A stretch of DNA of 10,885 nt from Methylotetracoccus sp. (GCA_025458755.1 JALORT010000044.1:1-10885), one strand, 5' to 3'; numbered from the stretch's first letter, positions 1 to 7,454 are shown. Notes: generated from the sequence alone by a model not told the origin. Numbers and translations: made by a program.

Positions 1-1
1 C

Positions 2-2449
2 CAGGAGTTCACCTACGCGGTCAGGGCCCAAGGACGCCTGGTGACCGAGGAAGAGTTCGGCAACATCGTGCTGCGGGCGAATCCCAGCGGTTCGCTGGTC
101 CGCATCCGCGACGTCGGGCGCATCGAATTGGGTGCTCAAACCTACGACATGCGCGGCCGTCTGGACGGGAAACCGGCCGCGCTCGTCGCGCTGTATCAGC
201 AGCCCGGCTCGAACGCGCTGCAGGCGGCCCATGGGGCCAAGCAGCTGATGGCCGAATTGAAGCAGCGTTTTCCGCCCGACCTCGACTACGTGGTGGCGCT
301 AGACACGACGCTGGCGGTCAGCGCCGGCATGAGAGAGATCGTGCAGACACTCTACGAAGCGCTGTTCCTGGTGATCCTGGTCGTGTTCCTGTTTCTGCAG
401 GGCTGGCGGTCGACGCTGATCCCGCTGCTGGCCGTCCCGGTGTCTCTGGTGGGAACCTTCGCGGTGTTTCCGCTGCTGGGGTTCTCCATCAATACGCTGT
501 CGTTGTTGGGTTTGGTCCTCGCCATCGGGCTGGTGGTGGACGATGCGATCGTCGTGGTCGAGGCGGTCGAGCACCATATCGAAAAGGGCTTATCGCCACG
601 TGAAGCCACACTGAAAGCCATGTCGGAAGTCACCGGACCGGTGGTCGCGACCAGTCTGGTGCTGGTGGCGGTGTTCCTGCCCACGGCGTTCATCCCCGGA
701 ATCTCAGGCAGTCTGTATCAGCAGTTCGCCATCACCGTGGGCGTCTCGGTGATGATCTCCACGTTCAACGCGCTCACGCTGAGCCCCGCGCTGTCCGCTC
801 TGCTGCTGCGGCCGAAGCAGCGCACCGGCAGCCTGCTGCAGCGTTTCTACGATGCCTTCAACCGCGCTTTCGGCCGCGCCACCGACGGTTACGTCGGCGC
901 CTGCGGCTTTCTGATCCGGAAGAGCCTGATCAGCCTGCTGCTGTTGGCCGGCGTCGCGGTCATGTCCGGATGGATCGGTGCCCGACTGCCGACCGGTTTC
1001 TTGCCGGAAGAGGACCAGGGCTATCTGTTCGCCGGCATCCAGCTTCCGAACGCGGCCTCGCTGCAACGCACTGATGAAGTGGCCCGGGAAGTGGAGAAGA
1101 TCTTCGCCCGCACCCCGGGCGTGAAAAGTTACTCCTCGGTGATCGGTTACAACATGCTGAGCCAGGTCACTAACACCTACAGTGCCTTCTTCTTCATCGC
1201 CCTGAAAGATTGGGAGGAACGGACCGCGCCGGAAGAGCAGTACGAGGCGATCAAGGCGCGAATCAATCGTGAGATGAGCCAGCTCAGTCAGGCGATCGCG
1301 TTCGCATTTCCGCCGCCGGCCATCCCCGGCATCGGCACCTCGGGCGGCGTGACGTTCATCCTGCAGGATCGGGCCGGACGCGATCTCCCGTTCTTGTCCG
1401 AAAACGTCGGCAGGTTCATCGAGGCGGCACGCCAACGCCCGGAACTGGCCCGCGTCACGACCACGTTTCTGCCGACCATTCCTCAAGCGTTCGTCGAAGT
1501 CGACCGTGACAAGGTGCTGACGCGCGGCGTGAATCTGGCCGATGTCTACCAGACGCTGCAGTGCTTCATGGGTAGCGGCTTCGTGAATTACTTCAACCGT
1601 TTTGGTCGGCAATGGCAAATCTACGTCCAGGCCGAGGGCGAATTCCGCACCGACGCTGAACAACTCCGTCAGTTCTATGTGCGCAGCGGCGAGGGCGGCA
1701 TGGTGCCGCTCGCCGCGCTGACCAGTGTCAGGAACACGCTGGGTCCGGAGTTCACGATGCGCTACAACCTGTACCGGAGCGCGCAGATCAACGCCACCGC
1801 GAATCCCAGTTACAGCTCACTGCAGGCGATGAAAGCCCTGGAGGAGGTCTTCGCCGCAACCATGCCACGGGAAATGGGTTACGACTACCTCGGCATGAGC
1901 TATCAGGAGCACCAGGCACAGCAAGGCATCTCGCCTCTGGTGATCTTCGCTTTTTCGCTGCTCAGTGTCTTCCTGATTCTTGCGGCCCAATACGAAAGCT
2001 GGAGCCTGCCGTTCAGCGTGCTGCTCGGTACGCCGATCGCCGTATTTGGCGCGTTCTTCGCATTGATGGTCGGGCAGCACGAGAACAACATCTACGCCCA
2101 AATCGCCCTGGTGATGCTGATCGGCCTCGCGGCCAAGAATGCGATCCTGATCGTGGAATTCGCGAAAGCTGGCGTCGAGCAGGGCAAGCCGGTCATCGAT
2201 GCAGCCCTGGAGGGCGCGCGGCTGCGCCTTAGGCCGATTCTGATGACCAGTTTGGCCGGCATCCTCGGTTTCCTTCCTCTGTCGCTGGCCAGCGGTGCCG
2301 GCGCCCTCGCGCGCAAGGTGATGGGCTTCGCGGTGATCGGCGGCATGGTAGCGGCTTCGTTCATCGCGATCTTCCTGATCCCGGTCACCTTCTACGTGGT
2401 CGAGCGGCTTCGGCAGCGCGGGGAGAGCGCTGGACCACCGAAGCAGTGA
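2..2449 (+). CDS. HAE1-family RND efflux transporter, inner-membrane pump (5' end outside window)
   Basis: This is the proton-driven inner-membrane pump of a tripartite efflux system, which exports hydrophobic compounds from membrane and periplasm through an outer-membrane channel. The frame is open from base 2; the first 16-17 codons seen (QEFTYAVRAQGRLVTEEEFG) already match the AcrB-type porter domain, so the gene starts left of the window and about 240 residues are missing. Visible family marks are the TM4 motif GLVVDDAIVVVE with the paired aspartates of the proton relay (bases 539-544), the TM10 lysine in GLAAKNAILIVEF (bases 2135-2137), the GMSYQE segment, and the final RLRPILMTS and GGMVAA helices. 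Spacing between the DD pair and the lysine matches AcrB closely. The stop codon overlaps the start of the outer-membrane partner by 4 bp, implying translational coupling. The substrate cannot be told from sequence. A heavy-metal (CzcA-type) pump is less likely because the TM4 motif is of HAE1 form. Confidence 0.95.
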   Translation, partial: QEFTYAVRAQGRLVTEEEFGNIVLRANPSGSLVRIRDVGRIELGAQTYDMRGRLDGKPAALVALYQQPGSNALQAAHGAKQLMAELKQRFPPDLDYVVALDTTLAVSAGMREIVQTLYEALFLVILVVFLFLQGWRSTLIPLLAVPVSLVGTFAVFPLLGFSINTLSLLGLVLAIGLVVDDAIVVVEAVEHHIEKGLSPREATLKAMSEVTGPVVATSLVLVAVFLPTAFIPGISGSLYQQFAITVGVSVMISTFNALTLSPALSALLLRPKQRTGSLLQRFYDAFNRAFGRATDGYVGACGFLIRKSLISLLLLAGVAVMSGWIGARLPTGFLPEEDQGYLFAGIQLPNAASLQRTDEVAREVEKIFARTPGVKSYSSVIGYNMLSQVTNTYSAFFFIALKDWEERTAPEEQYEAIKARINREMSQLSQAIAFAFPPPAIPGIGTSGGVTFILQDRAGRDLPFLSENVGRFIEAARQRPELARVTTTFLPTIPQAFVEVDRDKVLTRGVNLADVYQTLQCFMGSGFVNYFNRFGRQWQIYVQAEGEFRTDAEQLRQFYVRSGEGGMVPLAALTSVRNTLGPEFTMRYNLYRSAQINATANPSYSSLQAMKALEEVFAATMPREMGYDYLGMSYQEHQAQQGISPLVIFAFSLLSVFLILAAQYESWSLPFSVLLGTPIAVFGAFFALMVGQHENNIYAQIALVMLIGLAAKNAILIVEFAKAGVEQGKPVIDAALEGARLRLRPILMTSLAGILGFLPLSLASGAGALARKVMGFAVIGGMVAASFIAIFLIPVTFYVVERLRQRGESAGPPKQ

Positions 2450-3909
2450 GACCGATCATGCGGTTTGCACTTTGTTTGCTGACGGCATCGCTGCTGATCG
2501 GCTGTTCGTGGAAGGTCGGGCCGGACTACCAGCGTCCGCCGTCGGCCGTGCCGGCGAAGTGGCGCTTCGGCACCAAAGAGGTGAAGGAAGTCACCAATGT
2601 GAAGTGGTGGGAGCAACTGGGCGACCATCGGCTGAATGCACTGATCGAAAGAGCGCTGCGCGGCAACCTCGACCTGCAGCTCGCCGCGGCCCGCGTCGAA
2701 CAATTCATGGGTCTCTACGGCTCCACCCGTTCGGTGCTGTTTCCGCAAATCTTCGGTGAAGCAGCCTACCGGCGCTTCCAAGTCGCACCCCAGCAGTTCG
2801 GTTTGCCGGCCGATATCTTGGGTAGTGTGCCCGACACCAATCTCGGCCGCCTGGCGGCGACGATGGAATGGGAGATCGATGTCTGGGGCAAACTGCGCCG
2901 TGCGAAGGAGGCCGCCAAAGCGGAACTTCTGGCTTCGGAAGCGTTCGAGCAGGCGGTGATCCTGACCTTGGTCAGCCAGGTGGCGCAGACCTATATCACC
3001 CTACGGGAACTCGACAAGAACCGCGAAATCACGGTGGAGATCATGAAGGTCCTCGGCGAGCAATTGAGAATCGCCGAAGCCCGATTCAACGAGGGTTTTG
3101 CCTCCCAGCTCGAAGTCGAACAGGTGCAGTCTGAGCTGCAGCGGCGCAGCGCCATCCTGCCTTTCGTGGAGCAGGCCATCGCGGAGACCGAGCATGCGAT
3201 GAAGGTTCTGCTGGGCGAGAACCCCGGCACCGTGATTCGCGGCCTGACGCTGGACGAACTGCAGCTGCCCGCGGTACCGGCCGGACTTCCCTCCGACCTG
3301 CTGGCCCGCCGCCCCGACATCCGTCAGGCGGAACAGGAGCTGATCGCCGCCAACGCAAGAATCGGCGTCGCGCGGGGCCTGTTCTTTCCGCGCATTTTTC
3401 TGACCGGCGACATCGGGCAGGTCAGCCAGGATCTCGGCAATATCTTCGCTCCCGGCGCGAACTTCTGGAGCGTCGGCTCCAACGCACTGCTGCCGATCTT
3501 CACGGCGGGACGGCTGCAGGGCGAGGTGCAGGCGGCGGAAGCCATCCAAAAGCAGACCGTCGCAAACTACCGGCGGGCCATCATCAACGCGTTCCGTGAG
3601 TTCGAAAACGCGCTGATCGCGAGCCAGAAAGCCAAAGAAAGGCGCGACCATCAGGCGCAGCGGGTCGCTTCGGTGGATCATTACTATCGTCTGGCCCAAC
3701 TGCGTTACGACGAAGGCTACACCGATTTCATCACCGTGCTCGACTCCCTCCGGCAGCTTTACGAGGCGCAGATCGACTTGCTGCTTGCGCAGCGCGAGAC
3801 CTTCGTCGCCAGCATCCAGCTCTATCGCGCCATGGGCGGCGGCTGGATCGTCAAAGCGCGGGCGGACTCCTACAATCCGAAACCCGCGGAAGCCAAGATT
3901 ATTCCGTGA
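2446..3909 (+). CDS. NodT/OprM-family outer-membrane efflux lipoprotein (TolC-like)
   Basis: Outer-membrane channel of the tripartite pump, expected to trimerise into a barrel plus periplasmic alpha-helical tunnel and to dock on the fusion protein and pump. The N-terminus is a lipoprotein signal: basic residues, a hydrophobic stretch, then lipobox LIGC with Cys20 as the lipidation site, followed by the family's typical CSWKVGPDYQRP. Two OEP repeats follow; the second contains the signature LLARRPDIRQAE (about residues 285-296), AANARIGVARGLFFPRI, and the PIFTAGRL segment. At 487 residues it has the normal length. The start shown is GTG overlapping the pump stop as GTGA. The in-frame ATG at 2458 would give a shorter but complete signal peptide with Cys16 and is a real alternative; neither has a strong ribosome binding site, which fits coupling to the upstream gene. 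A hairpin lies 8 nt after the stop. Confidence 0.95.
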   Translation: MRPIMRFALCLLTASLLIGCSWKVGPDYQRPPSAVPAKWRFGTKEVKEVTNVKWWEQLGDHRLNALIERALRGNLDLQLAAARVEQFMGLYGSTRSVLFPQIFGEAAYRRFQVAPQQFGLPADILGSVPDTNLGRLAATMEWEIDVWGKLRRAKEAAKAELLASEAFEQAVILTLVSQVAQTYITLRELDKNREITVEIMKVLGEQLRIAEARFNEGFASQLEVEQVQSELQRRSAILPFVEQAIAETEHAMKVLLGENPGTVIRGLTLDELQLPAVPAGLPSDLLARRPDIRQAEQELIAANARIGVARGLFFPRIFLTGDIGQVSQDLGNIFAPGANFWSVGSNALLPIFTAGRLQGEVQAAEAIQKQTVANYRRAIINAFREFENALIASQKAKERRDHQAQRVASVDHYYRLAQLRYDEGYTDFITVLDSLRQLYEAQIDLLLAQRETFVASIQLYRAMGGGWIVKARADSYNPKPAEAKIIP

Positions 3910-3917
3910 ACCAGTCT

Positions 3918-3953
3918 GCGTCGGAGGGGACCCCGCCTGGGTTCGTCCGACGC
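3918..3953 (+). terminator. Strong hairpin after efflux operon, no T-tract
   Basis: Perfect 8-bp arms GCGTCGGA (3918-3925) and TCCGACGC (3946-3953). Inside, GGACCC (3928-3933) can pair with GGGTTC (3939-3944, one G-T pair) around loop CGCCT, giving an almost continuous 14-bp stem with a small bulge. It begins 8 nt past the stop of the outer-membrane gene, where a terminator or 3'-end stabilising structure is expected. The following bases TCAATGG contain no T-run, so intrinsic termination is uncertain. Confidence 0.6.
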
Positions 3954-3996
3954 TCAATGGTCAGGCGTCACACCCCGCTGATGGAGACCAGCGGCT

Positions 3997-4002
3997 TATA
4001 AT
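3997..4002 (+). promoter_or_regulatory. Candidate -10 box for the cation exchanger gene
   Basis: A perfect TATAAT hexamer stands in the 149-bp gap before the exchanger start codon, after the efflux-operon hairpin. It would place a transcription start near 4009 and a leader of about 50 nt. No good -35 hexamer is seen at 16-18 bp spacing (the sequence there is CCCGCT) and there is no extended TG element, so this may need an activator, or may be chance. Confidence 0.4.
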
Positions 4003-4058
4003 TACACCGGTGATCGATCCGAAAAGTCACCGCCCTTCGATTTCCGCCGGCCTGCATC

Positions 4059-5156
4059 ATGACAACTCGAGCACTCATCAGTTCGAACTGGCTGCTCCTG
4101 TTCGTTCCTGTCGCCGTTGGCCTAAATCGGTTCGACGCCCATCCTTTGGTCGTTTTCATTGCATCGGCGTTGGCGATCGTGCCGCTCGCGAAGCGTATCG
4201 GAGACGCGACCGAAGTGCTGGCTGCGTTGCTCGGCCCGGCGAAAGGAGGGATGTTGAGCGCTGCGCTGGGTAACGCCCCCGAAATCATCATCGGTCTCTT
4301 CGCCCTCAAGAAAGGGCTGGTCGACATGGTGAAGGCGTCGATCACCGGCTCGCTGGTCGGTAATCTGCTGTTCGGCATGGGCATCGCCATGTTTGCCGGA
4401 GGCTTGAGGTTTCCAAGACTCGCGTACGACACTCGCGTGACCCGCGTACACAGTGATCTTCTGATGTTGGCCATGTTCGGACTGATCGTCCCCGCCGTGT
4501 TCCATTTGAGTGCCACCTCCGAGCGGGAGATCAGCCTGGAAATCGCGATGGTTCTTTTTCTGGTCTACCTCGCCAGTGTCATCTACACGCTTCACAGCGA
4601 AAGTACGTCAACTGACGCCCCCGCCCCGACAGACGCCGATCAAGCGGGCACTGAGGCAAGAGAAACCGTTCCAGAGCCCGGATCAAGAAGCCGAAACAAA
4701 GCCATTGGCATCGTCACGGTCGCCACGGCCGGCCTTGCGGTGATGAGCGAGATCCTGACCGACGCGATCGGTCCGGCTGCGGCCGGTTTGCATTTGACAC
4801 CGCTTTTCGCCGGGATTTTCCTGCTCGCGCTGGTAGGCAATGCCGCAGAACTGTTCGCTGCCGTGCGATTCGCCCGTGCCAACCAGTTGGACGTGTCGAT
4901 CGGGATGACGGTCGGCGCCAGTACTCAAACGGCGTTGCTGGTGGCCCCGATACTCGTGTTCGCCGGTTTCCTGCTGGAGCAGGACATGAATCTGCTTTTC
5001 TCCACGCTGGAACTGGTTGCCATTGTGATGTCGATCGCGGTGATCCAGCGCACCGCCAACAGCGGCACCGCGACTTGGCTTGAAGGCCTGGTGCTGATCG
5101 CGGTCTACTTGATGTTGGGGTTCGGCTTTTTCTACCTGCCGCACCACGCGGCTTGA
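4059..5156 (+). CDS. CAX-family calcium(cation)/proton exchanger
   Basis: Integral inner-membrane antiporter of the Ca2+/cation antiporter superfamily, expected to extrude Ca2+ (possibly Na+ or Mn2+) in exchange for protons. Two inverted homologous halves are visible. The first holds GDATEVLAALLGPAKGGM followed by GNAPEIIIGLFALKKG (Glu75) and ASITGSLVGNLLFGMG. The second holds LALVGNAAELFAAV (Glu264) and GMTVGASTQTALLVAPILV. The glutamate in each GNA-x-E motif is the known cation-binding residue. The halves are separated by a hydrophilic, acidic loop at about residues 178-213, as usual in CAX proteins. At 365 residues with around ten hydrophobic segments, length is normal. The ATG at 4059 has only a weak ribosome binding site, but the protein N-terminus fits the family. 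The gene stands alone, between the efflux operon and the convergent toxin-antitoxin pair. The ion specificity is inferred from family only. Confidence 0.93.
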   Translation: MTTRALISSNWLLLFVPVAVGLNRFDAHPLVVFIASALAIVPLAKRIGDATEVLAALLGPAKGGMLSAALGNAPEIIIGLFALKKGLVDMVKASITGSLVGNLLFGMGIAMFAGGLRFPRLAYDTRVTRVHSDLLMLAMFGLIVPAVFHLSATSEREISLEIAMVLFLVYLASVIYTLHSESTSTDAPAPTDADQAGTEARETVPEPGSRSRNKAIGIVTVATAGLAVMSEILTDAIGPAAAGLHLTPLFAGIFLLALVGNAAELFAAVRFARANQLDVSIGMTVGASTQTALLVAPILVFAGFLLEQDMNLLFSTLELVAIVMSIAVIQRTANSGTATWLEGLVLIAVYLMLGFGFFYLPHHAA

Positions 5157-5405
5157 CACTTACGCAACATCAATCCTCGACGAAGTCCTCTTCGGCGCGG
5201 TCCGGCTTATCCCACGGCCGGATGCTACGATTAGCGCTTCGGTGCCCATCATCGCCGGGCTGGAAACCCCCTGCGTCGCGAGTCCAAGTGCCCGAGTGAG
5301 AGCCATGCCGCCATCACCGCTAACACGTCCGCAAAGCCCGCCTCAACCCACGGTCAGCAGGCCGCATCCCGGCGCTTCTGCCCACCGCCCTGGCTCACTG
5401 CGCCT
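5157..5405. other. Convergent intergenic gap between exchanger and hepT
   Basis: About 250 bp between two gene 3' ends. Apart from the hairpins at its left side, I see no convincing gene. Open frames crossing it run into hepT in the wrong frame and lack family-like sequence. Confidence 0.6.
5178..5222 (+). terminator. Two adjacent hairpins after the exchanger gene
   Basis: First hairpin: CGAAG (5181-5185) and CTTCG (5190-5194) around loop TCCT, extended by CG/CG pairs (5178-5179 with 5196-5197) across one A-G mismatch. Second hairpin: TCCGGC (5201-5206) and GCCGGA (5217-5222) with a 10-nt loop. They begin 21 nt after the exchanger stop, in the convergent gap shared with hepT. Neither is followed by a T-run, so they may be weak terminators or 3'-end structures. 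Confidence 0.4.
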
Positions 5406-5424
5406 CTCAGCCACACCAGCTGAG
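5406..5424 (-). terminator. Inverted repeat enclosing the hepT stop codon
   Basis: On the minus strand CTCAGC and GCTGAG form a perfect 6-bp stem around a 7-nt loop TGGTGTG. The TGA stop of hepT (5409-5407) lies inside the distal arm. No T-tract follows. It could terminate or stabilise the toxin-antitoxin mRNA, or may be chance in GC-rich DNA. Confidence 0.35.
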
Positions 5425-5829
5425 TACCGCCTCCCGGTAGGCGTGCAGATCGCCACTCCCCGTGCGGAGGACAGACACCACGATCCTCGAGTCCACTGCT
5501 GTGTACTGGTGCCCGAGGATATTCCGAAACCGGGCGATGCGGCCCATGGTCTCCGCCAGTTCCGAAGGAAGCAGGCCGGCCTCACCAAGGACAGCGAATA
5601 CATTCGCATAGCTCGTCGGCACCGGCAGCCTTTCTGTTGAAATGACGTGATTCGCAATGTCCGTGCAACATTCGATGACCAGTTGCAGGGTTCGATCGAT
5701 GATGCGCTGCGTTTTCCAGTCGCTGCCGTAATCCTCCTCGGAAACTTCGGAGAACTCCGCCAGTTGGCCCAGGTAGCTGTCGAACTCGGCCAACTTGCGC
5801 AGCACCAAAGCCCTATCGAGAGACACCAT
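5407..5829 (-). CDS. hepT: HepT-like HEPN ribonuclease toxin (DUF86)
   Basis: Toxin of a type VII MNT/HEPN toxin-antitoxin pair, a small all-helical HEPN protein that cleaves RNA when freed from its partner. The diagnostic RX4HXY motif is present as RNILGHQY (Arg102, His107, Tyr109), preceded by the usual helix GLLPSELAETMGRIARF. In the characterised Shewanella pair the antitoxin AMPylates the tyrosine of this motif; Tyr109 is the equivalent here by position, so the same control is inferred. Length, 140 residues, is normal and the catalytic motif is intact, so the toxin looks functional. The ATG at 5829 is supported by GGAGG six bases upstream (plus-strand CCTCC at 5836-5840). The gene starts 17 bp inside the 3' end of the upstream mntA-like gene. 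A biological target RNA cannot be inferred. Confidence 0.9.
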   Translation of the reverse strand: MVSLDRALVLRKLAEFDSYLGQLAEFSEVSEEDYGSDWKTQRIIDRTLQLVIECCTDIANHVISTERLPVPTSYANVFAVLGEAGLLPSELAETMGRIARFRNILGHQYTAVDSRIVVSVLRTGSGDLHAYREAVLSWCG

Positions 5830-6241
5830 AGCGTGCCTCCAGGATTCTGTCTTCGATCTTGCGGAAATCCCAGAACATCCGGCGAGTCAGTGACTCGTAA
5901 GCATACCGGCGCGGCGGATCGCGGTCGACCAGCACTTCGGCGCACTGTTGGATCCGGCCTGCGAGCGCGATCGGCGCCTCGTTCAAAATCACGACGTCAA
6001 CCGCATCGCTGCCCAACGCTTCGGTGACGCTGCCGATCAGATCGAGTCGCGCCTCCGCGAAGTCGGATTCAGCGTTCAGAAACACGGCAATATCGGCGTC
6101 GCTGAGCGGCGTGACCCGACCCCGCGCCAACCCGCCAAAGAGGTACGCGAATACGACGCGAGGATCGGCCGCCAGGCCAGCCTTCAGCCGCGGCAGTCGA
6201 GCCAGCACGCCGCCGGGAAGCGGGGTTTCGGTTTTCCGCAT
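5813..6241 (-). CDS. mntA: MntA-like nucleotidyltransferase antitoxin (MNT domain)
   Basis: Minimal nucleotidyltransferase of the polymerase-beta superfamily, acting as antitoxin to the adjacent HepT by transferring AMP to it (known for the Shewanella family; inferred here). The core motif reads FGGLARGRVTPLSDADIAVF: glycine pair 36-37, ten residues, then the metal-binding Asp48 and Asp50. A third acidic position is Asp82 in VDVVIL. The motif has GG where characterised MntA proteins have GS; the superfamily consensus allows either. From the ATG at 6241 the protein has 142 residues, the usual size. An in-frame ATG at 6319 would add 26 residues rich in Gly, Pro and Lys that do not look like the family, and a candidate extended -10 lies between the two, so 6241 is preferred. 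The 17-bp overlap with hepT implies one transcript, antitoxin first. Confidence 0.88.
   Translation of the reverse strand: MRKTETPLPGGVLARLPRLKAGLAADPRVVFAYLFGGLARGRVTPLSDADIAVFLNAESDFAEARLDLIGSVTEALGSDAVDVVILNEAPIALAGRIQQCAEVLVDRDPPRRYAYESLTRRMFWDFRKIEDRILEARYGVSR
5836..5840 (-). promoter_or_regulatory. Ribosome binding site of hepT
   Basis: GGAGG on the minus strand, six bases before the hepT ATG and lying inside the 3' end of the antitoxin gene. It is a strong Shine-Dalgarno match and decides the toxin start at 5829. It contrasts with the antitoxin, whose likely start has no evident site. Confidence 0.7.
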
Positions 6242-6270
6242 CAGAGGGAAACGGGTATTGACGAGCGAGC

Positions 6271-6279
6271 AGAATAGCA
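6271..6279 (-). promoter_or_regulatory. Candidate extended -10 promoter of mntA-hepT
   Basis: On the minus strand TGCTATTCT reads as an extended -10 element (TGn plus TATTCT, four of six bases). It would start transcription near 6264, about 23 nt before the ATG at 6241, and downstream of the alternative ATG at 6319. There is no good -35 at 17 bp, as is common with extended -10 promoters. Confidence 0.35.
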
Positions 6280-6714
6280 CGGACTTGGCCGCTTTCCTGC
6301 CACCCCCCGGGGGGCTCATCCCTTCAACGCCTGAGAGCTTGTGGATTTATCCCGTGCCGTGCGCACGTTTTCAAATCGCTGCTTCTTCGATCGTATCACG
6401 CACAGCGCAGGCCTCCTCATTCACCACATCTGAGATAGCCACGAACACCCACCTAATATCGATCGAGCGAAGCGCCGGAGGCGGCTGCGTTTCCGCCGGC
6501 GGCTGATCTCTGGACGCCGCACGACCACCCGGTGCGGCCGGGCGACTCACGACCTTGACGCGGCCATCGCAATTGCAAGTACCGGAAAGCCCTGCCCGCT
6601 TGAGATCAAGGCCCGAATCCGGAGGCGACACCCCACTCGCCGAGTCCGGAGACAAAGCGGCGGGATTGTCGTATCGTTGCGCGAGAACCGAATGCATCAC
6701 TTCGAGGTTACACG
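6280..6714. other. Divergent intergenic region between mntA and tpm
   Basis: About 430 bp between two divergent genes. It holds a perfect palindrome of six C and six G (6303-6314), a GGCGG/CCGCC hairpin (6480-6497), and two copies of GA(A/G)TCCGGAG (6615-6624 and 6642-6651), separated by a GGCGA/TCGCC hairpin, 64-100 nt before the tpm start. A minus-strand frame at 6371-6700 is open for 109 codons, with proline-rich middle and a tail reading WVFVAISDVVNEEACAVRDT. I do not recognise it, it has no ribosome binding site, and its start would sit in the tpm leader, so I do not call it a gene. It could be a remnant. Confidence 0.5.
6704..6708 (+). promoter_or_regulatory. Ribosome binding site of tpm
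   Basis: GAGGT ends six bases before the ATG at 6715 and is the only good Shine-Dalgarno match nearby. It supports this start, as does the position of the conserved tryptophan in the protein. Confidence 0.6.
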
Positions 6715-7389
6715 ATGGAACCCCAATTCTGGCATGAGCGTTGGCAACGGGGCGAACTCGGCTGGCACCGCGAGGAGGTCAATCCGCTGCTGGAGCTGTA
6801 TTGGCCGCGTCTGGGCATCGCTACCCGCACCACGGTGCTGGTTCCGCTCTGCGGAAAGAGCCGGGATCTGCTATGGCTGGCGGATGCGGGGCATGAGGTG
6901 ATCGGCGTCGAACTCAGCCGCGTCGGCATCGAGGATTTTTTCCGAGAGAACGGATTGGTCCCGGCCATCACTGCTGATCCGCCGTTCCGCCGCTACCGTT
7001 CGGGCGCCATCCAGATTCTGTGCGGCGATTTTTTTGATCTGGAACCGCGGCACCTATCGGATGTGGGCGCCATCTACGATCGCGGGGCACTGGTCGCAAT
7101 CAAACCCGAACTTCGGGAGCGTTACGTGATCCAATTGCAAACCTTGCTTCCCGTGCCTTGGCTCTCATTGCTCATCACCTTCGACTACCCCCAACGAGAG
7201 ATGGACGGCCCCCCGTTCGCGGTCAATCCCCAGGACATCGAGCGTTACTTTGGCGCCAGCCACCGGATCGAACGCCTGGCAGTCATCGATGCGTTGGCGG
7301 CGAATCCGGTCTTCCGGGAGCGAGGGCTCGTCGCGATGGACGAACTGGTCTTTGCGTTACACCCGCACAATTCGCGATCCGAACCGTGA
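6715..7389 (+). CDS. tpm: Thiopurine S-methyltransferase (bacterial TPMT)
   Basis: Cytoplasmic class I methyltransferase that uses S-adenosylmethionine; bacterial members methylate thiopurines and are linked to selenium and tellurium methylation and resistance. The family opening FWHERWQRGELGWHREEVNPLL is seen at residues 5-26. The cofactor-binding positions known for the family are all present: Trp10, Leu45 in VLVPLCGKS, Glu66 in IGVELS, and Arg123 in YDRGALVAI. The C-terminal half has the usual LLITFDYPQ and GPPFAV segments. At 224 residues length is normal (about 215-220). The placement of Trp10 confirms the ATG at 6715. The gene is divergent from mntA and is followed by two hairpins. Its natural substrate here is unknown; a detoxification role is inferred from family only. 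Confidence 0.95.
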   Translation: MEPQFWHERWQRGELGWHREEVNPLLELYWPRLGIATRTTVLVPLCGKSRDLLWLADAGHEVIGVELSRVGIEDFFRENGLVPAITADPPFRRYRSGAIQILCGDFFDLEPRHLSDVGAIYDRGALVAIKPELRERYVIQLQTLLPVPWLSLLITFDYPQREMDGPPFAVNPQDIERYFGASHRIERLAVIDALAANPVFRERGLVAMDELVFALHPHNSRSEP

Positions 7390-7415
7390 TGCAGCCCTTC
7401 GTTTGATCGGCATCC

Positions 7416-7454
7416 GGCAGCTCACTGCCCGCGCCCGCCGCCGCATTGTGCGGC
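7416..7454 (+). terminator. Tandem hairpins after tpm
   Basis: First: GGCAG (7416-7420) and CTGCC (7425-7429) around loop CTCA. Second: GCCGCA (7440-7445) and TGCGGC (7449-7454) around loop TTG, followed by ATGACTTTGATTCATT, which is mildly T-rich. The second begins 50 nt past the tpm stop and is the best intrinsic terminator candidate in this gap. Confidence 0.45.

Noticed and set aside
704..1663. Long minus-strand open frame (319 codons) opposite the RND pump
   Set aside because: It lies wholly antisense to a clear RND gene; the translation is rich in Arg, Gly, Asp and His without family motifs, as expected from the complement of GC-rich coding DNA.
3001..3957. Long minus-strand open frame (318 codons) opposite the outer-membrane lipoprotein gene
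   Set aside because: Antisense to a well-supported gene with intact OEP motifs; no recognisable protein features.
5343..5945. Minus-strand open frame of 200 codons over hepT
   Set aside because: Alternative frame of the mntA-hepT region; it lacks a motif, whereas the hepT frame has the RX4HXY motif and a ribosome binding site.
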